From: Acidobacteriota bacterium
GTDB lineage: Bacteria > Acidobacteriota > Vicinamibacteria > Vicinamibacterales > SCN-69-37
Assembly (NCBI GenBank): GCA_947467605.1
Contig: CANIII010000002.1
Location: 124,001-188,000, forward strand
DNA length: 64,000 nt
Direction: 5' to 3'
The notes beneath the pieces are model-generated. The model worked only from the letters and a program-made list of their open reading frames with translations, did no database searches and was not told where the DNA came from. Made by a program: the position numbers and the translations under genes. Shown here in pieces: positions 40,480 to 50,540 of the stretch (the stretch's first letter is position 1; each line of letters begins with the position of its first letter).

Positions 40480-40582
40480 TTCGGCCATGCGCGATCGCCG
40501 CGACAGGTTTAGCTAAGTGATTGGTGTGCTGAGGATTGAGGGTGAGGCGCTGACGCTGCGTTCGAACGATGCCTCGTCAGGA

Positions 40583-40620
40583 GGGCAACTGCGGGCGCAC
40601 GATCGGCACCGCAGTTGCCC
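40583..40620 (-). terminator. Terminator-like hairpin after csbD and the DUF3185-like gene
   Basis: GGGCAACTGCGG and CCGCAGTTGCCC pair perfectly over 12 bases with a 14-base loop. The hairpin begins 17 bases past the stop of the small membrane protein gene. It lacks a T-tract on the minus strand. Confidence 0.45.
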
Positions 40621-40636
40621 GCAGAGCGTGGTGTGC

Positions 40637-40849
40637 CTACGCCCGTGAACGTCCGCTCGCGACGAGCGCGACGCCGGCGATCAACAGGAGGCCGCCTACA
40701 ATTGGCGGCAGTGGCACTGACTGAGTTTTGTCTCGCGAGACCTGAATCGGCCCGGCGTCGATGACTTTCTCACGCGTGGTCCAGGTGAGCCCACCATAGG
40801 CGAGGCCACACACGCCGAGCACGATGAGGACGATGCCGATGAGTCGCAT
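40637..40849 (-). CDS. Small two-helix membrane protein, DUF3185-like
   Basis: The 70-residue protein has two membrane helices (MRLIGIVLIVLGVCGLAYGG and PIVGGLLLIAGVALVASG) flanking a polar segment with TREKVIDAGPIQVSRDKT. This matches the small DUF3185 family by appearance. It ends in basic GRSRA. Function is unknown; it overlaps csbD by one base, so the pair may be a stress-response unit. Confidence 0.7.
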   Translation of the reverse strand: MRLIGIVLIVLGVCGLAYGGLTWTTREKVIDAGPIQVSRDKTQSVPLPPIVGGLLLIAGVALVASGRSRA

Positions 40850-41055
40850 CAGCGCTTGACCGACTTGCCGGCATTCTCAATCGCCGCGCCCACAGCCTTC
40901 TGGGCGCCGCCGATCACGGTCTTCGCCTTGCCAACGGCCTCGTCGACCTGACCTTCGGCCTTCAGGTCGTCATTGCCGGTCAGATCACCAACGGCTTGTT
41001 TGATTTTGCCCTTGGCTTCGTCGACTTTTCCGTCGCGTTCGTTCTTGTTCCACAT
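40849..41055 (-). CDS. CsbD-family stress protein
   Basis: The 68-residue product is a CsbD-like protein: MWNKNERDGKVDEAKGKIKQ, AVGDLTGNDDLKAEGQVDEA, and a Lys/Ala helical end. Family members accumulate under general stress and their function is unclear. The ATG at 41053-41055 follows GGAG by six bases, so it is preferred to the ATG 12 bases upstream. Confidence 0.87.
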   Translation of the reverse strand: MWNKNERDGKVDEAKGKIKQAVGDLTGNDDLKAEGQVDEAVGKAKTVIGGAQKAVGAAIENAGKSVKR

Positions 41056-41142
41056 GTAGGACTCCAATCGTCGGGCCAGTGCGCCCTCGGAGTCCCAGCA
41101 TGCGGCAGTTCGTGGATCGGGGCTGTCCCGTCCGGTACACGC

Positions 41143-42072
41143 TCAGGTGTTGGCGGTTCGGAACCAATCCACGGTGCGGCGCAGGCCTTCTTCGAAGCCG
41201 ATGGTCGGTGTGTATCCCAGCAGGTCCTTCGCCTTGTCGATCGCGGCCTGGGAATCTTTCACGTCGCCCTGGCGCACCGGGCCAAACTCGGGCACGGCCG
41301 ACGTGCCCATGATCGTGTTGAGCGTCGCGAGCAACTCGAGTAATGTGATCCGGCCGCCGGTGGCCACGTTGATCACCTGGCCTGCGGCCTTTGGCGCGGT
41401 GCACGCACGCAGCACGCCGTCCACGACATTGGCCACGTACGTGAAGTCGCGGGTCTGTTGCCCGTCACCGAGGATGAGGGGACGCGTGCCGCTCGTCAGC
41501 GACTTGATGAAGAGCGAGATCACGCCCGAGTACGGCGAGTTCGGCTGCTGCCGCGGTCCGAACACATTGAAGTATCGGATCGACACGGTCTCCAAGCCGT
41601 AGAGCTGCGTGAAGAGCCGGCAGTATTCTTCGCCCATCAGTTTCTGGAGCGCATACGGCGACTTCGGCGCAGGCGACATCTCCTCGTGCTTCGGCAGCGT
41701 CAGCGAATCACCGTATTCCGATGATGACCCAGCCATCACGACGCGCTTGACCTTGTGGTCACGCGCGGCAAGGAGCACCTGGAGCGTGCCATCGACATTG
41801 GCGCGATGCGACTTCAGCGGGTCGTCAATGGATCGGGCGACCGACGGAATCGCGGCCTGATGCAGGACGTAGTCCGCACCCGCAATGGCCTTCTGGGCTA
41901 TCGCTGGGCTGGACAGATCCCCTTCGACGAACTCAACGCCGGCCGGAATGTTCTCGCGAATGCCGCTCGACAGATCATCCGCGACTCGGACCGCTTCGCC
42001 CCTCCGGCGCAGTTCCTCGACCAGATGTGAACCAATAAAACCGGCACCGCCGGTCACCACATAGAGCGACAT
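41143..42072 (-). CDS. NAD-dependent nucleotide-sugar epimerase/dehydratase
   Basis: The 309-residue extended SDR starts MSLYVVTGGAGFIGSHLVEE with the Rossmann GxxGxxG, has a catalytic YxxxK in SPYALQKLMGEEY, and the RYFNVFGPRQQPNSPYSGVI and DFTYVANVVDG motifs typical of UDP-glucose/GlcNAc 4-epimerases (GalE/WbpP-like). The substrate is not certain. The ATG shares bases with the TAA stop of the amidohydrolase, a TAATG junction. A longer open frame upstream is antisense sequence. Confidence 0.88.
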   Translation of the reverse strand: MSLYVVTGGAGFIGSHLVEELRRRGEAVRVADDLSSGIRENIPAGVEFVEGDLSSPAIAQKAIAGADYVLHQAAIPSVARSIDDPLKSHRANVDGTLQVLLAARDHKVKRVVMAGSSSEYGDSLTLPKHEEMSPAPKSPYALQKLMGEEYCRLFTQLYGLETVSIRYFNVFGPRQQPNSPYSGVISLFIKSLTSGTRPLILGDGQQTRDFTYVANVVDGVLRACTAPKAAGQVINVATGGRITLLELLATLNTIMGTSAVPEFGPVRQGDVKDSQAAIDKAKDLLGYTPTIGFEEGLRRTVDWFRTANT

Positions 42073-43319
42073 TATTTTGGCCATCCCGTCTGGGGCAGGC
42101 CCGGCGTGACCTTCAGTGCGTTCAAGTAGTACATCTTCTTCAACACCACGTCCGGCAGGTCCATGCCGTAGAGCTTCCAGAACGCGTGATAGTCGCGGTA
42201 GTAGTCGAAGTATTCGTCCTTCGTTTCGAACACGCGCCAGTAGTAGGGATACTCGACCGGGGCGTACGTATCTTTGCCGAAGAGGATGCGGTCCTGATAC
42301 TTCACGAAGAAGTCGCGCGACGCGCGCGGTTGGCGGCCGAAGTCGTACAGCACCGCCGCGACTTCGAGAGTGACGTTGGGATTCTGATCGAGGAGCGCAC
42401 TGCACTGCGCGAGGTCTTGCGCGCACCACGCGAAATGCGCGGCGATGAATCGAGTCTTCGGGTGCTTCTTGAACAGGTCGTTCCGTTCGGCGATCAGTGT
42501 CTTGAAGTCGACCTGTCCTGGGCCGAAGTTGCGGCGGTCCGGGAACAACGACAGCTCCAGCCAGCGCTCGTTGTGCATGTCGGCCGGCTCAAAGAACTGA
42601 GGCGGCTCGGCTGTGTGAATGATGACTGGGATGTTCAGCGTGCCGGCCATGTCCCAGAACGCGTCGAGTTCAGGATCATTGATCTTCAGCCGCGTGCCGT
42701 CCTTCTTCAGGGTGTCCTTGCCGGTCTGCTTGAAGATCTTCAGACCGATGGCGCCCGCCTTGACGTCGGCGGCCAATTGCGCCGCGGCCTTCGCGCCGTA
42801 ACCCGGTTCCACATTGTTGAAGCCATTGAGGCCGTTCGCAAACACCGTGAACCGATCGGCGTACTTCGTCGACTTGATGTACGCAAGCTTCTGCGTGATC
42901 TGATCGCCAAACCCGCCGCTGAGGTTGTTGAGCACGCGGATGTTCAGCGCGTCCATCTCACTGATGAGTTTGTCGATCGTCTGCGCGCTCGGGCCCGTGT
43001 GGCTATGGATATCCACGACGGGGAACTTGGCCTTAGGGACCAGATGCGCGGCTGTGACGAGCGTGGACTTCGGACGGTAGTCAACGATCGACGGCGGCGG
43101 AAACTCCGGCGCCTGACAACTGCCGACGCGCACGAGCGTCATGCCCGTCGGGCACTCACCAGTTGCGTCCGGCGGCGTCGACGCACCGCGGCCACCACCA
43201 CGCCCCTGACCTGCGCCCTGCGCCTGTCCCTGCGGCGGCGGCTGCTGCCGAGCCGCCAGTGTCATCCCGCCAATTGCCACCGCCACTGCGGTGGCGCTCA
43301 CTGCCATTCCGAATCGCAT
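42072..43319 (-). CDS. Exported amidohydrolase-family protein (paralogue 1)
   Basis: The 415-residue protein has a signal peptide cleaved near residue 22-25, a low-complexity Gly/Gln/Arg stretch, a conserved leader domain (TPPDATGECPTGMTLVRVGS; APEFPPPSIVDYRPKSTLVT), and a TIM-barrel amidohydrolase_2-type domain with metal motif VVDIHSHTG, IIHTAEPPQFF, ARFIAAHFAWCA-like RFIAAHFAWCAQD and ILFGKDTY. The substrate is unknown. ATG 43319 is preferred to 43325 because AGGA sits six bases before it. It overlaps the epimerase gene by one base. Confidence 0.82.
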   Translation of the reverse strand: MRFGMAVSATAVAVAIGGMTLAARQQPPPQGQAQGAGQGRGGGRGASTPPDATGECPTGMTLVRVGSCQAPEFPPPSIVDYRPKSTLVTAAHLVPKAKFPVVDIHSHTGPSAQTIDKLISEMDALNIRVLNNLSGGFGDQITQKLAYIKSTKYADRFTVFANGLNGFNNVEPGYGAKAAAQLAADVKAGAIGLKIFKQTGKDTLKKDGTRLKINDPELDAFWDMAGTLNIPVIIHTAEPPQFFEPADMHNERWLELSLFPDRRNFGPGQVDFKTLIAERNDLFKKHPKTRFIAAHFAWCAQDLAQCSALLDQNPNVTLEVAAVLYDFGRQPRASRDFFVKYQDRILFGKDTYAPVEYPYYWRVFETKDEYFDYYRDYHAFWKLYGMDLPDVVLKKMYYLNALKVTPGLPQTGWPK

Positions 43320-43389
43320 CTTCATTCCTGATCGTGATCTTGGTAGCCCAATAAAAAATTCAATGTCCAGATGACCAGCTCACCAGATG

Positions 43390-44646
43390 TCACTTCGGCC
43401 ATCCGGTCTGTGGCAGCCCCGGCAGCAGTCGCAGCGCATTCTGGAAATACAGCTTCTTCAACACCACATCCGGCAAGTCCATGCCGTACAACTTCCAGAA
43501 CGCATGGTAGTTGCGGTAGTAGTCGAAGTACTCGTCCTTTGTCTCGAACACGCGCCAGTAGTACGGATACTCCTCAGGCGCCCAGGCATCCTTGCCGAAG
43601 AGGATGCGGTCCTGATACTTGACGAAGAAGTCGTGCGCGCCACGTGGCTGGCGGCCGAAGTCGTAGAGTACCGCGCCGACTTCCAGGTTCACGTTCGGAT
43701 ACATGTCGAGCAATCTGCCGCACTTGCCGAGGTCCTGACCGCACCATGCAAAGTGCGCCGCCACGAACGTCGTCTTGGGATGTTTCTTGAAGAGGTTGTC
43801 GCGCTGCTGCATGAGGTCATCGAATTTGACCTGGTCGGGCTCGTAGCGGCGCCGATCGCGGAAGAGCGAGAGCTCCAGCCAGCGTTCGTTGTGCATGTCG
43901 AGCGGCGAGTAGAATTCGGGCGGTTCGGCCGTGTGAATGAACACCACCATCTTCAGCCGCGCGCAGGCGTCCCAGAGCGGATCCAGTTCCGGATCGTCAA
44001 TGCGCAGACGGCTGCCGTCCGGCTTGCGCGTGTCCATGCCGAACCCTTTGCCGATTTCGCCAATGCCAATGGCGCCGGCCTTCACGTCGGCCTCGAGCTG
44101 CGCGATGGCTTTGTCCGCCCAGCCAGGCCCGACGTTGGAGAAATTGATGCCGGTGAGGATGCGGACGCGATCCTTGTTCACGCCGCTCGCAGTCACCGCG
44201 GTGGTCTTGGTCACGAGTGTCTGGCCCGATGAATTGTCGGCGCTGATCATCACGCGCAGATTCATCTTGTCCATCTCTTTGACCATGCCGGTGATGCCGT
44301 CAACTGACGTCACCATCTGTCCGGGATGACCGTGCAGGTCGATCGACGGGAACTTCGACTTGGGCACCAGATGCTGTTCGGTGACCAGTGTGGACTTCGG
44401 TCGATAGTCGACGATGGATGGCGGGGGGAATTCCGGCGCCTGACAGCTGCCGACGCGCACGAGCGTCATGCCCTTCGGGCATTCGCCGTTGGCATCGGGC
44501 GGTGTCGCCGGGCCTCGCCCGCCACCACGGCCTTGCGCGGGCGGTGCCGCCTGTCCGGCTCCGCCCTGCTGATCGGCGTGTACAAACGTCATCGTGGCCG
44601 CCATCGCGACCATCGCCACACCCAACACCAGAAACTGTTTCCGCAT
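43390..44646 (-). CDS. Exported amidohydrolase-family protein (paralogue 2)
   Basis: The 418-residue protein is a close paralogue of the downstream gene, sharing the signal peptide, Gly-rich stretch, PDANGECPKGMTLVRVGSCQ leader, PSIVDYRPKSTLV, metal site IDLHGHPGQ, FIHTAEPPEFY, VAAHFAWCGQDLGKC and a near-identical C-terminal third (RVFETKDEYFDYYRNYHAFW). The HxH motif reads HGH here versus HSH in the other. A strong AGGAGA ribosome-binding site precedes ATG 44646. It lies just after rnpB on the same strand, so its promoter must be within or after rnpB. Confidence 0.83.
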   Translation of the reverse strand: MRKQFLVLGVAMVAMAATMTFVHADQQGGAGQAAPPAQGRGGGRGPATPPDANGECPKGMTLVRVGSCQAPEFPPPSIVDYRPKSTLVTEQHLVPKSKFPSIDLHGHPGQMVTSVDGITGMVKEMDKMNLRVMISADNSSGQTLVTKTTAVTASGVNKDRVRILTGINFSNVGPGWADKAIAQLEADVKAGAIGIGEIGKGFGMDTRKPDGSRLRIDDPELDPLWDACARLKMVVFIHTAEPPEFYSPLDMHNERWLELSLFRDRRRYEPDQVKFDDLMQQRDNLFKKHPKTTFVAAHFAWCGQDLGKCGRLLDMYPNVNLEVGAVLYDFGRQPRGAHDFFVKYQDRILFGKDAWAPEEYPYYWRVFETKDEYFDYYRNYHAFWKLYGMDLPDVVLKKLYFQNALRLLPGLPQTGWPK

Positions 44647-44671
44647 TGCTTCTCCTGGAACGAAGAAAAGA

Positions 44672-45113
44672 CTGCAGCACGACTGTAAGCCGAATTTTGT
44701 CCCTCGCCTTTCAGCGAAGCGACGACCATTCCTCTAGGCCAACCATTGCTGGTTGGCTCAAGCAACCTACCCGGGAGCCTCGGACGGGCCGTCCGCTCAC
44801 ATCTCGTTGACGCCCGCGTGAGCGGGCGTCAACGGACGCGCTCCCCTATTTGGTTTTGCTCCGTGCAGGGTTTTGCCTGCCACACGCCTTACAGCGCGCG
44901 CGGTGCGCTCTTACCGCACCTTTTCACCCTTGCTTGCCCGCTCGCGCGGACGTCAGCGGTATGTTTTCTGTGCCACTGTCCTTCAAGTCACCTCGACCGG
45001 GCGTTACCCGGTGCACTGCCCTTTGGAGTTCGGACTTTCCTCCCTCCGCTTCCCCGACGCGGCTTTGCGGCCACATCGCTTCAGCGAGACGGCGATCGTC
45101 TGTCGTACTGCAG
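44672..45113 (-). ncRNA. rnpB: RNase P RNA (rnpB), A-type
   Basis: The catalytic RNA of RNase P matures the 5' ends of tRNAs. On the minus strand the conserved A-type segments appear in order: GCGGAGGGAGGAAAGTCCG, CAGTGCACCGGGTAACGCCC, the ACAGAAAACATACCGC region, GGGTGAAAAGGTGCGGTAAG, GGCAAAACCC, AACCAAATAGGGGAGCGC, GGTAGGTTGCTTGAGCC, CCTAGAGGAATGGTCG and AAATTCGGCTTACAGTCG. P1 is a perfect 12-pair helix between 45102-45113 and 44672-44683, which sets the ends. A 12-pair perfect hairpin with a 4-base loop at 44806-44833 lengthens one arm. After the 3' end comes TCTTTTCTT, terminator-like. The gene starts 36 bases after the NtrC-type gene stop, so it may ride on that operon or use a promoter inside it. 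Confidence 0.95.
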
Positions 45114-45149
45114 CCGGAATGTCAAAGAACGTCGTGCCCCAAACCTGCG

Positions 45150-46610
45150 CTATTCGTCTTGCTTGATATTGTACTGCTCCAGCTTCTTGTACAGGTTGCT
45201 GCGCGGCGTATCGATAACTTCCGCCGTCTTCGAGATGTTCCAGCCGTGCTCCTTCAGTTTCTCGAGCAGGAAGGCGCGCTCCGAGACTTCCTTGAATTCG
45301 CGCAGGGTGGCCAGCAATACCGGTCGCGGCGGCGGCATTGCAATGACCGGTTCGTCCGGCACGGCTTCCGCACCCGCGGGCTCCGTCTGGGGCGCCGCTG
45401 CGACCGGTGCCAGCACGATCGTTGGGGCCGCGGTCGCCGGGCGACTACTCACACGCGCAAACGTGTGCACGTCAGCCGCTTCGATCAGATCGCGATCCGA
45501 CATGATCAGCAGGCGCTCCACGACGTTCCGCAGTTCCCGAATATTGCCGCGCCACTTCGCCTGCATCAACGCCTGCAGCGCACCGGGTGAAAACCGCGCG
45601 GCGCGGCGGCTGTTGTTCTGTGCAAACTGCTGCGAAAAATGCTGGACCAGCGCGGGAATGTCTTCGATGCGTTCGCGCAACGGCGGCACGTAGATCGGGA
45701 TGACACTGAGGCGAAAGTAGAGGTCATCGCGAAACCGCCCCTCGGCGATCTCTTCCTCCAGGTCCTTGTTCGTCGCGGCGATGACGCGTACATCGACTTT
45801 GATCGTCTTGTTCGACCCGAGGCGCTCGACTTCACCCTCCTGCAACACGCGCAGCACCTTGGCCTGTGTCTTGGCGCTCATGTCGCCGATTTCGTCGAGG
45901 AAGATCGTGCCGCCGTCGGCCTGCTCGAACTTGCCGGTCTGCTTCTCGGTGGCGCCAGTGAACGCGCCGCGTTCATGCCCGAAGAGTTCCGACTCGATCA
46001 GTTCCTCTGGAATCGCCGCGCAATTCACTTCGACGAAGCGTTCCTTGGAGCGCTGACTGTGCCGGTAGATGGCCCGCGCGACGAGTTCCTTGCCGACACC
46101 GCTCTCACCGAGGAGCAGCACCGTCGCGGTCGTCGGTGCCGCGCGACGCACCTGGTCCATGATTCCGCGGAGTGATCCGCTATCACCGACCAGTTGATGG
46201 CGCGCGTCGAGCACAGACCGCAACTGCCGATTCTCTTTGCGGAGGTTGCCCAGTTCCAGCCCCTCGCGCACGGCGTCGATGACGTAGTCCTTCGAGAGCG
46301 GTTTTTCGATGAAGCGGAACGCGCCGAGCCGGCCCGCCTCCAGCGCCTGCGTGGCCGAGCCGTGCGCCGAGAAGATGACCACTGGGACGGTGTCGTTGGC
46401 GGCACGAATGCGGCCCAATACTTCGAGGCCGTCCATGCCAGGCATCTTGATGTCGAGAAACACCAAATCCGGCGGATCGCGCTCAACGACCTGCAGTGCT
46501 TCCTGCCCCGAGGCCGCCAACACCGTCTCGTAGCCGTCGTAGTCGAGGATCATCCGCATCGTGTCGCGGATCGCGGGTTCGTCATCGACAACGAGGATGC
46601 GCGGCTTCAT
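45150..46610 (-). CDS. NtrC-family sigma-54-dependent response regulator
   Basis: The 486-residue protein has a receiver domain (1-120, phospho-Asp in [14 protein letters not shown]), an AAA+ domain (about 145-375) with Walker [21 protein letters not shown], an intact GAFTGA in [17 protein letters not shown] and Walker [16 protein letters not shown], then a Fis-type HTH at the C-terminus ([20 protein letters not shown]). Such proteins activate sigma-54 promoters when phosphorylated. A partner kinase is not adjacent. It follows ligA by five bases on the same strand and may be co-transcribed. Confidence 0.93.
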   Translation of the reverse strand: MKPRILVVDDEPAIRDTMRMILDYDGYETVLAASGQEALQVVERDPPDLVFLDIKMPGMDGLEVLGRIRAANDTVPVVIFSAHGSATQALEAGRLGAFRFIEKPLSKDYVIDAVREGLELGNLRKENRQLRSVLDARHQLVGDSGSLRGIMDQVRRAAPTTATVLLLGESGVGKELVARAIYRHSQRSKERFVEVNCAAIPEELIESELFGHERGAFTGATEKQTGKFEQADGGTIFLDEIGDMSAKTQAKVLRVLQEGEVERLGSNKTIKVDVRVIAATNKDLEEEIAEGRFRDDLYFRLSVIPIYVPPLRERIEDIPALVQHFSQQFAQNNSRRAARFSPGALQALMQAKWRGNIRELRNVVERLLIMSDRDLIEAADVHTFARVSSRPATAAPTIVLAPVAAAPQTEPAGAEAVPDEPVIAMPPPRPVLLATLREFKEVSERAFLLEKLKEHGWNISKTAEVIDTPRSNLYKKLEQYNIKQDE

Positions 46611-46615
46611 GGAGG

Positions 46616-48688
<2,073 letters not shown>

Positions 48689-49702
48689 CTACCGGTCGCG
48701 GCTGAGCACGTAGTCGCAGAGCGACACGAGCGACTCGCGCTCGACCGATGGCGGAAAGGCCGCGGTCAATGCACGCTTGGCTTCTTCGGCATAGGTCACG
48801 GAACGCTGGTAGGCCTGTTCGACCGCGCCGTGGCGGACCAACTGGTCTTTGATGACCTTCCACGCCTCGGGTGTGACCTGGCGCGTCGTGACGACTTCAC
48901 GGACAAGGGCACGCGTCGACTCGTCGGTGCGCTGCAACATGAAGATCACCGGCAGCGTGACCTTGCCTTCGCGCAAGTCGCCGCCGATCGGCTTCCCCAA
49001 CGCGCGCTCATCGGCAGTGTAGTCGAGCACGTCATCCACGATCTGGAATGCGAGCCCGAGGTTGAACCCGTAGACGCGCAGCGCCTCGACCTGTTCGGCC
49101 GAACACTTGCCGAGCAGGCCGCCAATCGACGCACAGCCGCCAAACAAGTGCGCGGTCTTGCGGTTGATGATCTCGAAGTGCTCTTCTTCGGTGATGTCGG
49201 GATCGCCGGCCTTGGTGAGCTGAAACAGTTCGCCCTCGATCATCTTGAGGGTGACATCGCACAAGAGCCGCACGACTTCGAGCGTGTCTTGCGTGAGCGC
49301 GAGCGCCATCGACCGGATGTAGAGGTAGTCGCCCATCAGGACGGTGATGTCGTTGCCCCACCGCGAGTGCGCGGCCAGCCGGCCGCGGCGGGTTTCCGCC
49401 TCGTCGATGATGTCGTCGTGGACGAGCGTCGCTGTGTGGATGAACTCCACGACGGCGGCGTTGAGCACGGCCTTGTCGCCCTGATATCCACACAGACGCG
49501 CCGACATCAGCAGCACCGCGGGGCGCACGCGCTTGCCGCCGCTCATCTGGATGTACTTGCCCATCTGCGGAATCAGATCGACGCGCGATTCCAGGTGGCG
49601 CGAGAACTCCTTCTCGACGCGCACCAGTTCCTCGCGTACGGGTTCGAAGATCTTCGAGAGTTCAGGCACGCTGGCTGTGGAGGGATTCACGCGTGCAGAC
49701 AT
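48689..49702 (-). CDS. Trans-polyprenyl diphosphate synthase (IspB-like)
   Basis: The 337-residue enzyme has the two Asp-rich motifs of long-chain prenyl transferases: TATLVHDDIIDEAETRRG (first DDxxD) and LAFQIVDDVLDYTADERAL (second), plus MSGGKRVRPAVLLMSARLCG. It would make the octaprenyl- to decaprenyl-PP side chain of respiratory quinones. The exact chain length cannot be told by eye. Confidence 0.92.
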   Translation of the reverse strand: MSARVNPSTASVPELSKIFEPVREELVRVEKEFSRHLESRVDLIPQMGKYIQMSGGKRVRPAVLLMSARLCGYQGDKAVLNAAVVEFIHTATLVHDDIIDEAETRRGRLAAHSRWGNDITVLMGDYLYIRSMALALTQDTLEVVRLLCDVTLKMIEGELFQLTKAGDPDITEEEHFEIINRKTAHLFGGCASIGGLLGKCSAEQVEALRVYGFNLGLAFQIVDDVLDYTADERALGKPIGGDLREGKVTLPVIFMLQRTDESTRALVREVVTTRQVTPEAWKVIKDQLVRHGAVEQAYQRSVTYAEEAKRALTAAFPPSVERESLVSLCDYVLSRDR

Positions 49703-49726
49703 TCGAGCATAGGTTTCGCCGGGGTG

Positions 49727-50500
49727 TCAAAAAATCCGAACAGCATTTTCAGTGACCGCATGAGCCATCGCCTCGACGGAGAGGCCCTTGACCGACGCCA
49801 GAATCGCCAACGTCTCGGTGACCCAGGCCGGTTCATTTCTCTTGCCGCGATGGGGCACGGGCGCCAGAAACGGCGCATCCGTCTCCACCAGCAGCCGGTC
49901 CAGCGGCACAATCGCCGCGGCCTCACGCAAATCCCCGGCGCGGGGGAACGTCAGGATGCCCGCAAACGAGATGTAAAAGCCCAACGCCAGCGCCATCCGC
50001 GCCTCGTCGGCCGACCCGGTAAAGCAGTGGATGATGCCGCGCACCCGCCCCTGCCCCGCTGACGTCAGCACAGCGATGGTGTCTGCCATGGCTTCGCGTG
50101 TGTGAATCACCACCGGCAAGTCTCGCTCAACGGCCAGCGCGACCTGCGCCGCCAGCACGTCCTGCTGCACAGGCTTTGGCGCGAAGTCGTAGTGATAGTC
50201 GAGACCGATCTCACCGAGCGCTACGGCGTCGCCCACCGTCGTCAGCGCCGCGGCCGTGATCGCCGCCGACTCGGCGGCACGCCCCGCGTACTTCCCAGAC
50301 GCGTGGGGATGAATCCCGGCCGCGAATCGCACGCCGGGCCATGCGGCACGCACCGTCGGCATGCGCGCCATTTCCACGTGGTCGTCGGACGCGAGGATGC
50401 ACACCGCGCGATCCACGCCGGCCGCCTGTGCGCGGGCGACGATGGCGTCGAGGTCGGCGACAAACTCGTCGCCGGCGATGTGGCAGTGCGTGTCGATCAT
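49727..50500 (-). CDS. tatD: TatD-family metal-dependent DNase
   Basis: The 257-residue TIM-barrel enzyme begins MIDTHCHIAGDEFVADLDAI with the metal-binding HxH, has ALGEIGLDYHYDFAP, VIHTREAMADTIAVL, IHCFTGSADEARMALALG and LVETDAPFLAPVPHRGKRNE. TatD/YcfH proteins are 3'-5' DNases linked to repair or D-aminoacyl-tRNA turnover. It follows metG by 40 bases, a common pairing across bacteria. Confidence 0.93.
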   Translation of the reverse strand: MIDTHCHIAGDEFVADLDAIVARAQAAGVDRAVCILASDDHVEMARMPTVRAAWPGVRFAAGIHPHASGKYAGRAAESAAITAAALTTVGDAVALGEIGLDYHYDFAPKPVQQDVLAAQVALAVERDLPVVIHTREAMADTIAVLTSAGQGRVRGIIHCFTGSADEARMALALGFYISFAGILTFPRAGDLREAAAIVPLDRLLVETDAPFLAPVPHRGKRNEPAWVTETLAILASVKGLSVEAMAHAVTENAVRIF

Positions 50501-50540
50501 TTTTGATACCGTCCTGACGGCGCGGACATCGACCTGCCTC

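Larger units (their letters stand above)
40336..40636. other. 301-base gene-free stretch upstream of comEA
   Basis: No convincing gene is seen here. It holds a terminator-like hairpin next to the DUF3185-like gene (40583-40620) and a separate stem-loop (40460-40479) in what would be the comEA leader. The minus strand near 40505-40520 is AT-richer and might contain the comEA promoter, but I cannot place one with confidence. Confidence 0.6.

Noticed and set aside
40336..40520. Possible cyclic-di-GMP riboswitch before comEA
   Set aside because: A stem-loop is present but the conserved GEMM core (such as GACGCAAAGC) is absent.
42073..42429. N-terminal extension of the epimerase
   Set aside because: The added residues are antisense to the amidohydrolase C-terminus; the Rossmann motif begins at MSLYVVTGG.
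45120..45125. TTGACA as -35 of rnpB
   Set aside because: It lies only seven bases before the predicted RNA 5' end, and no -10 follows at proper spacing.
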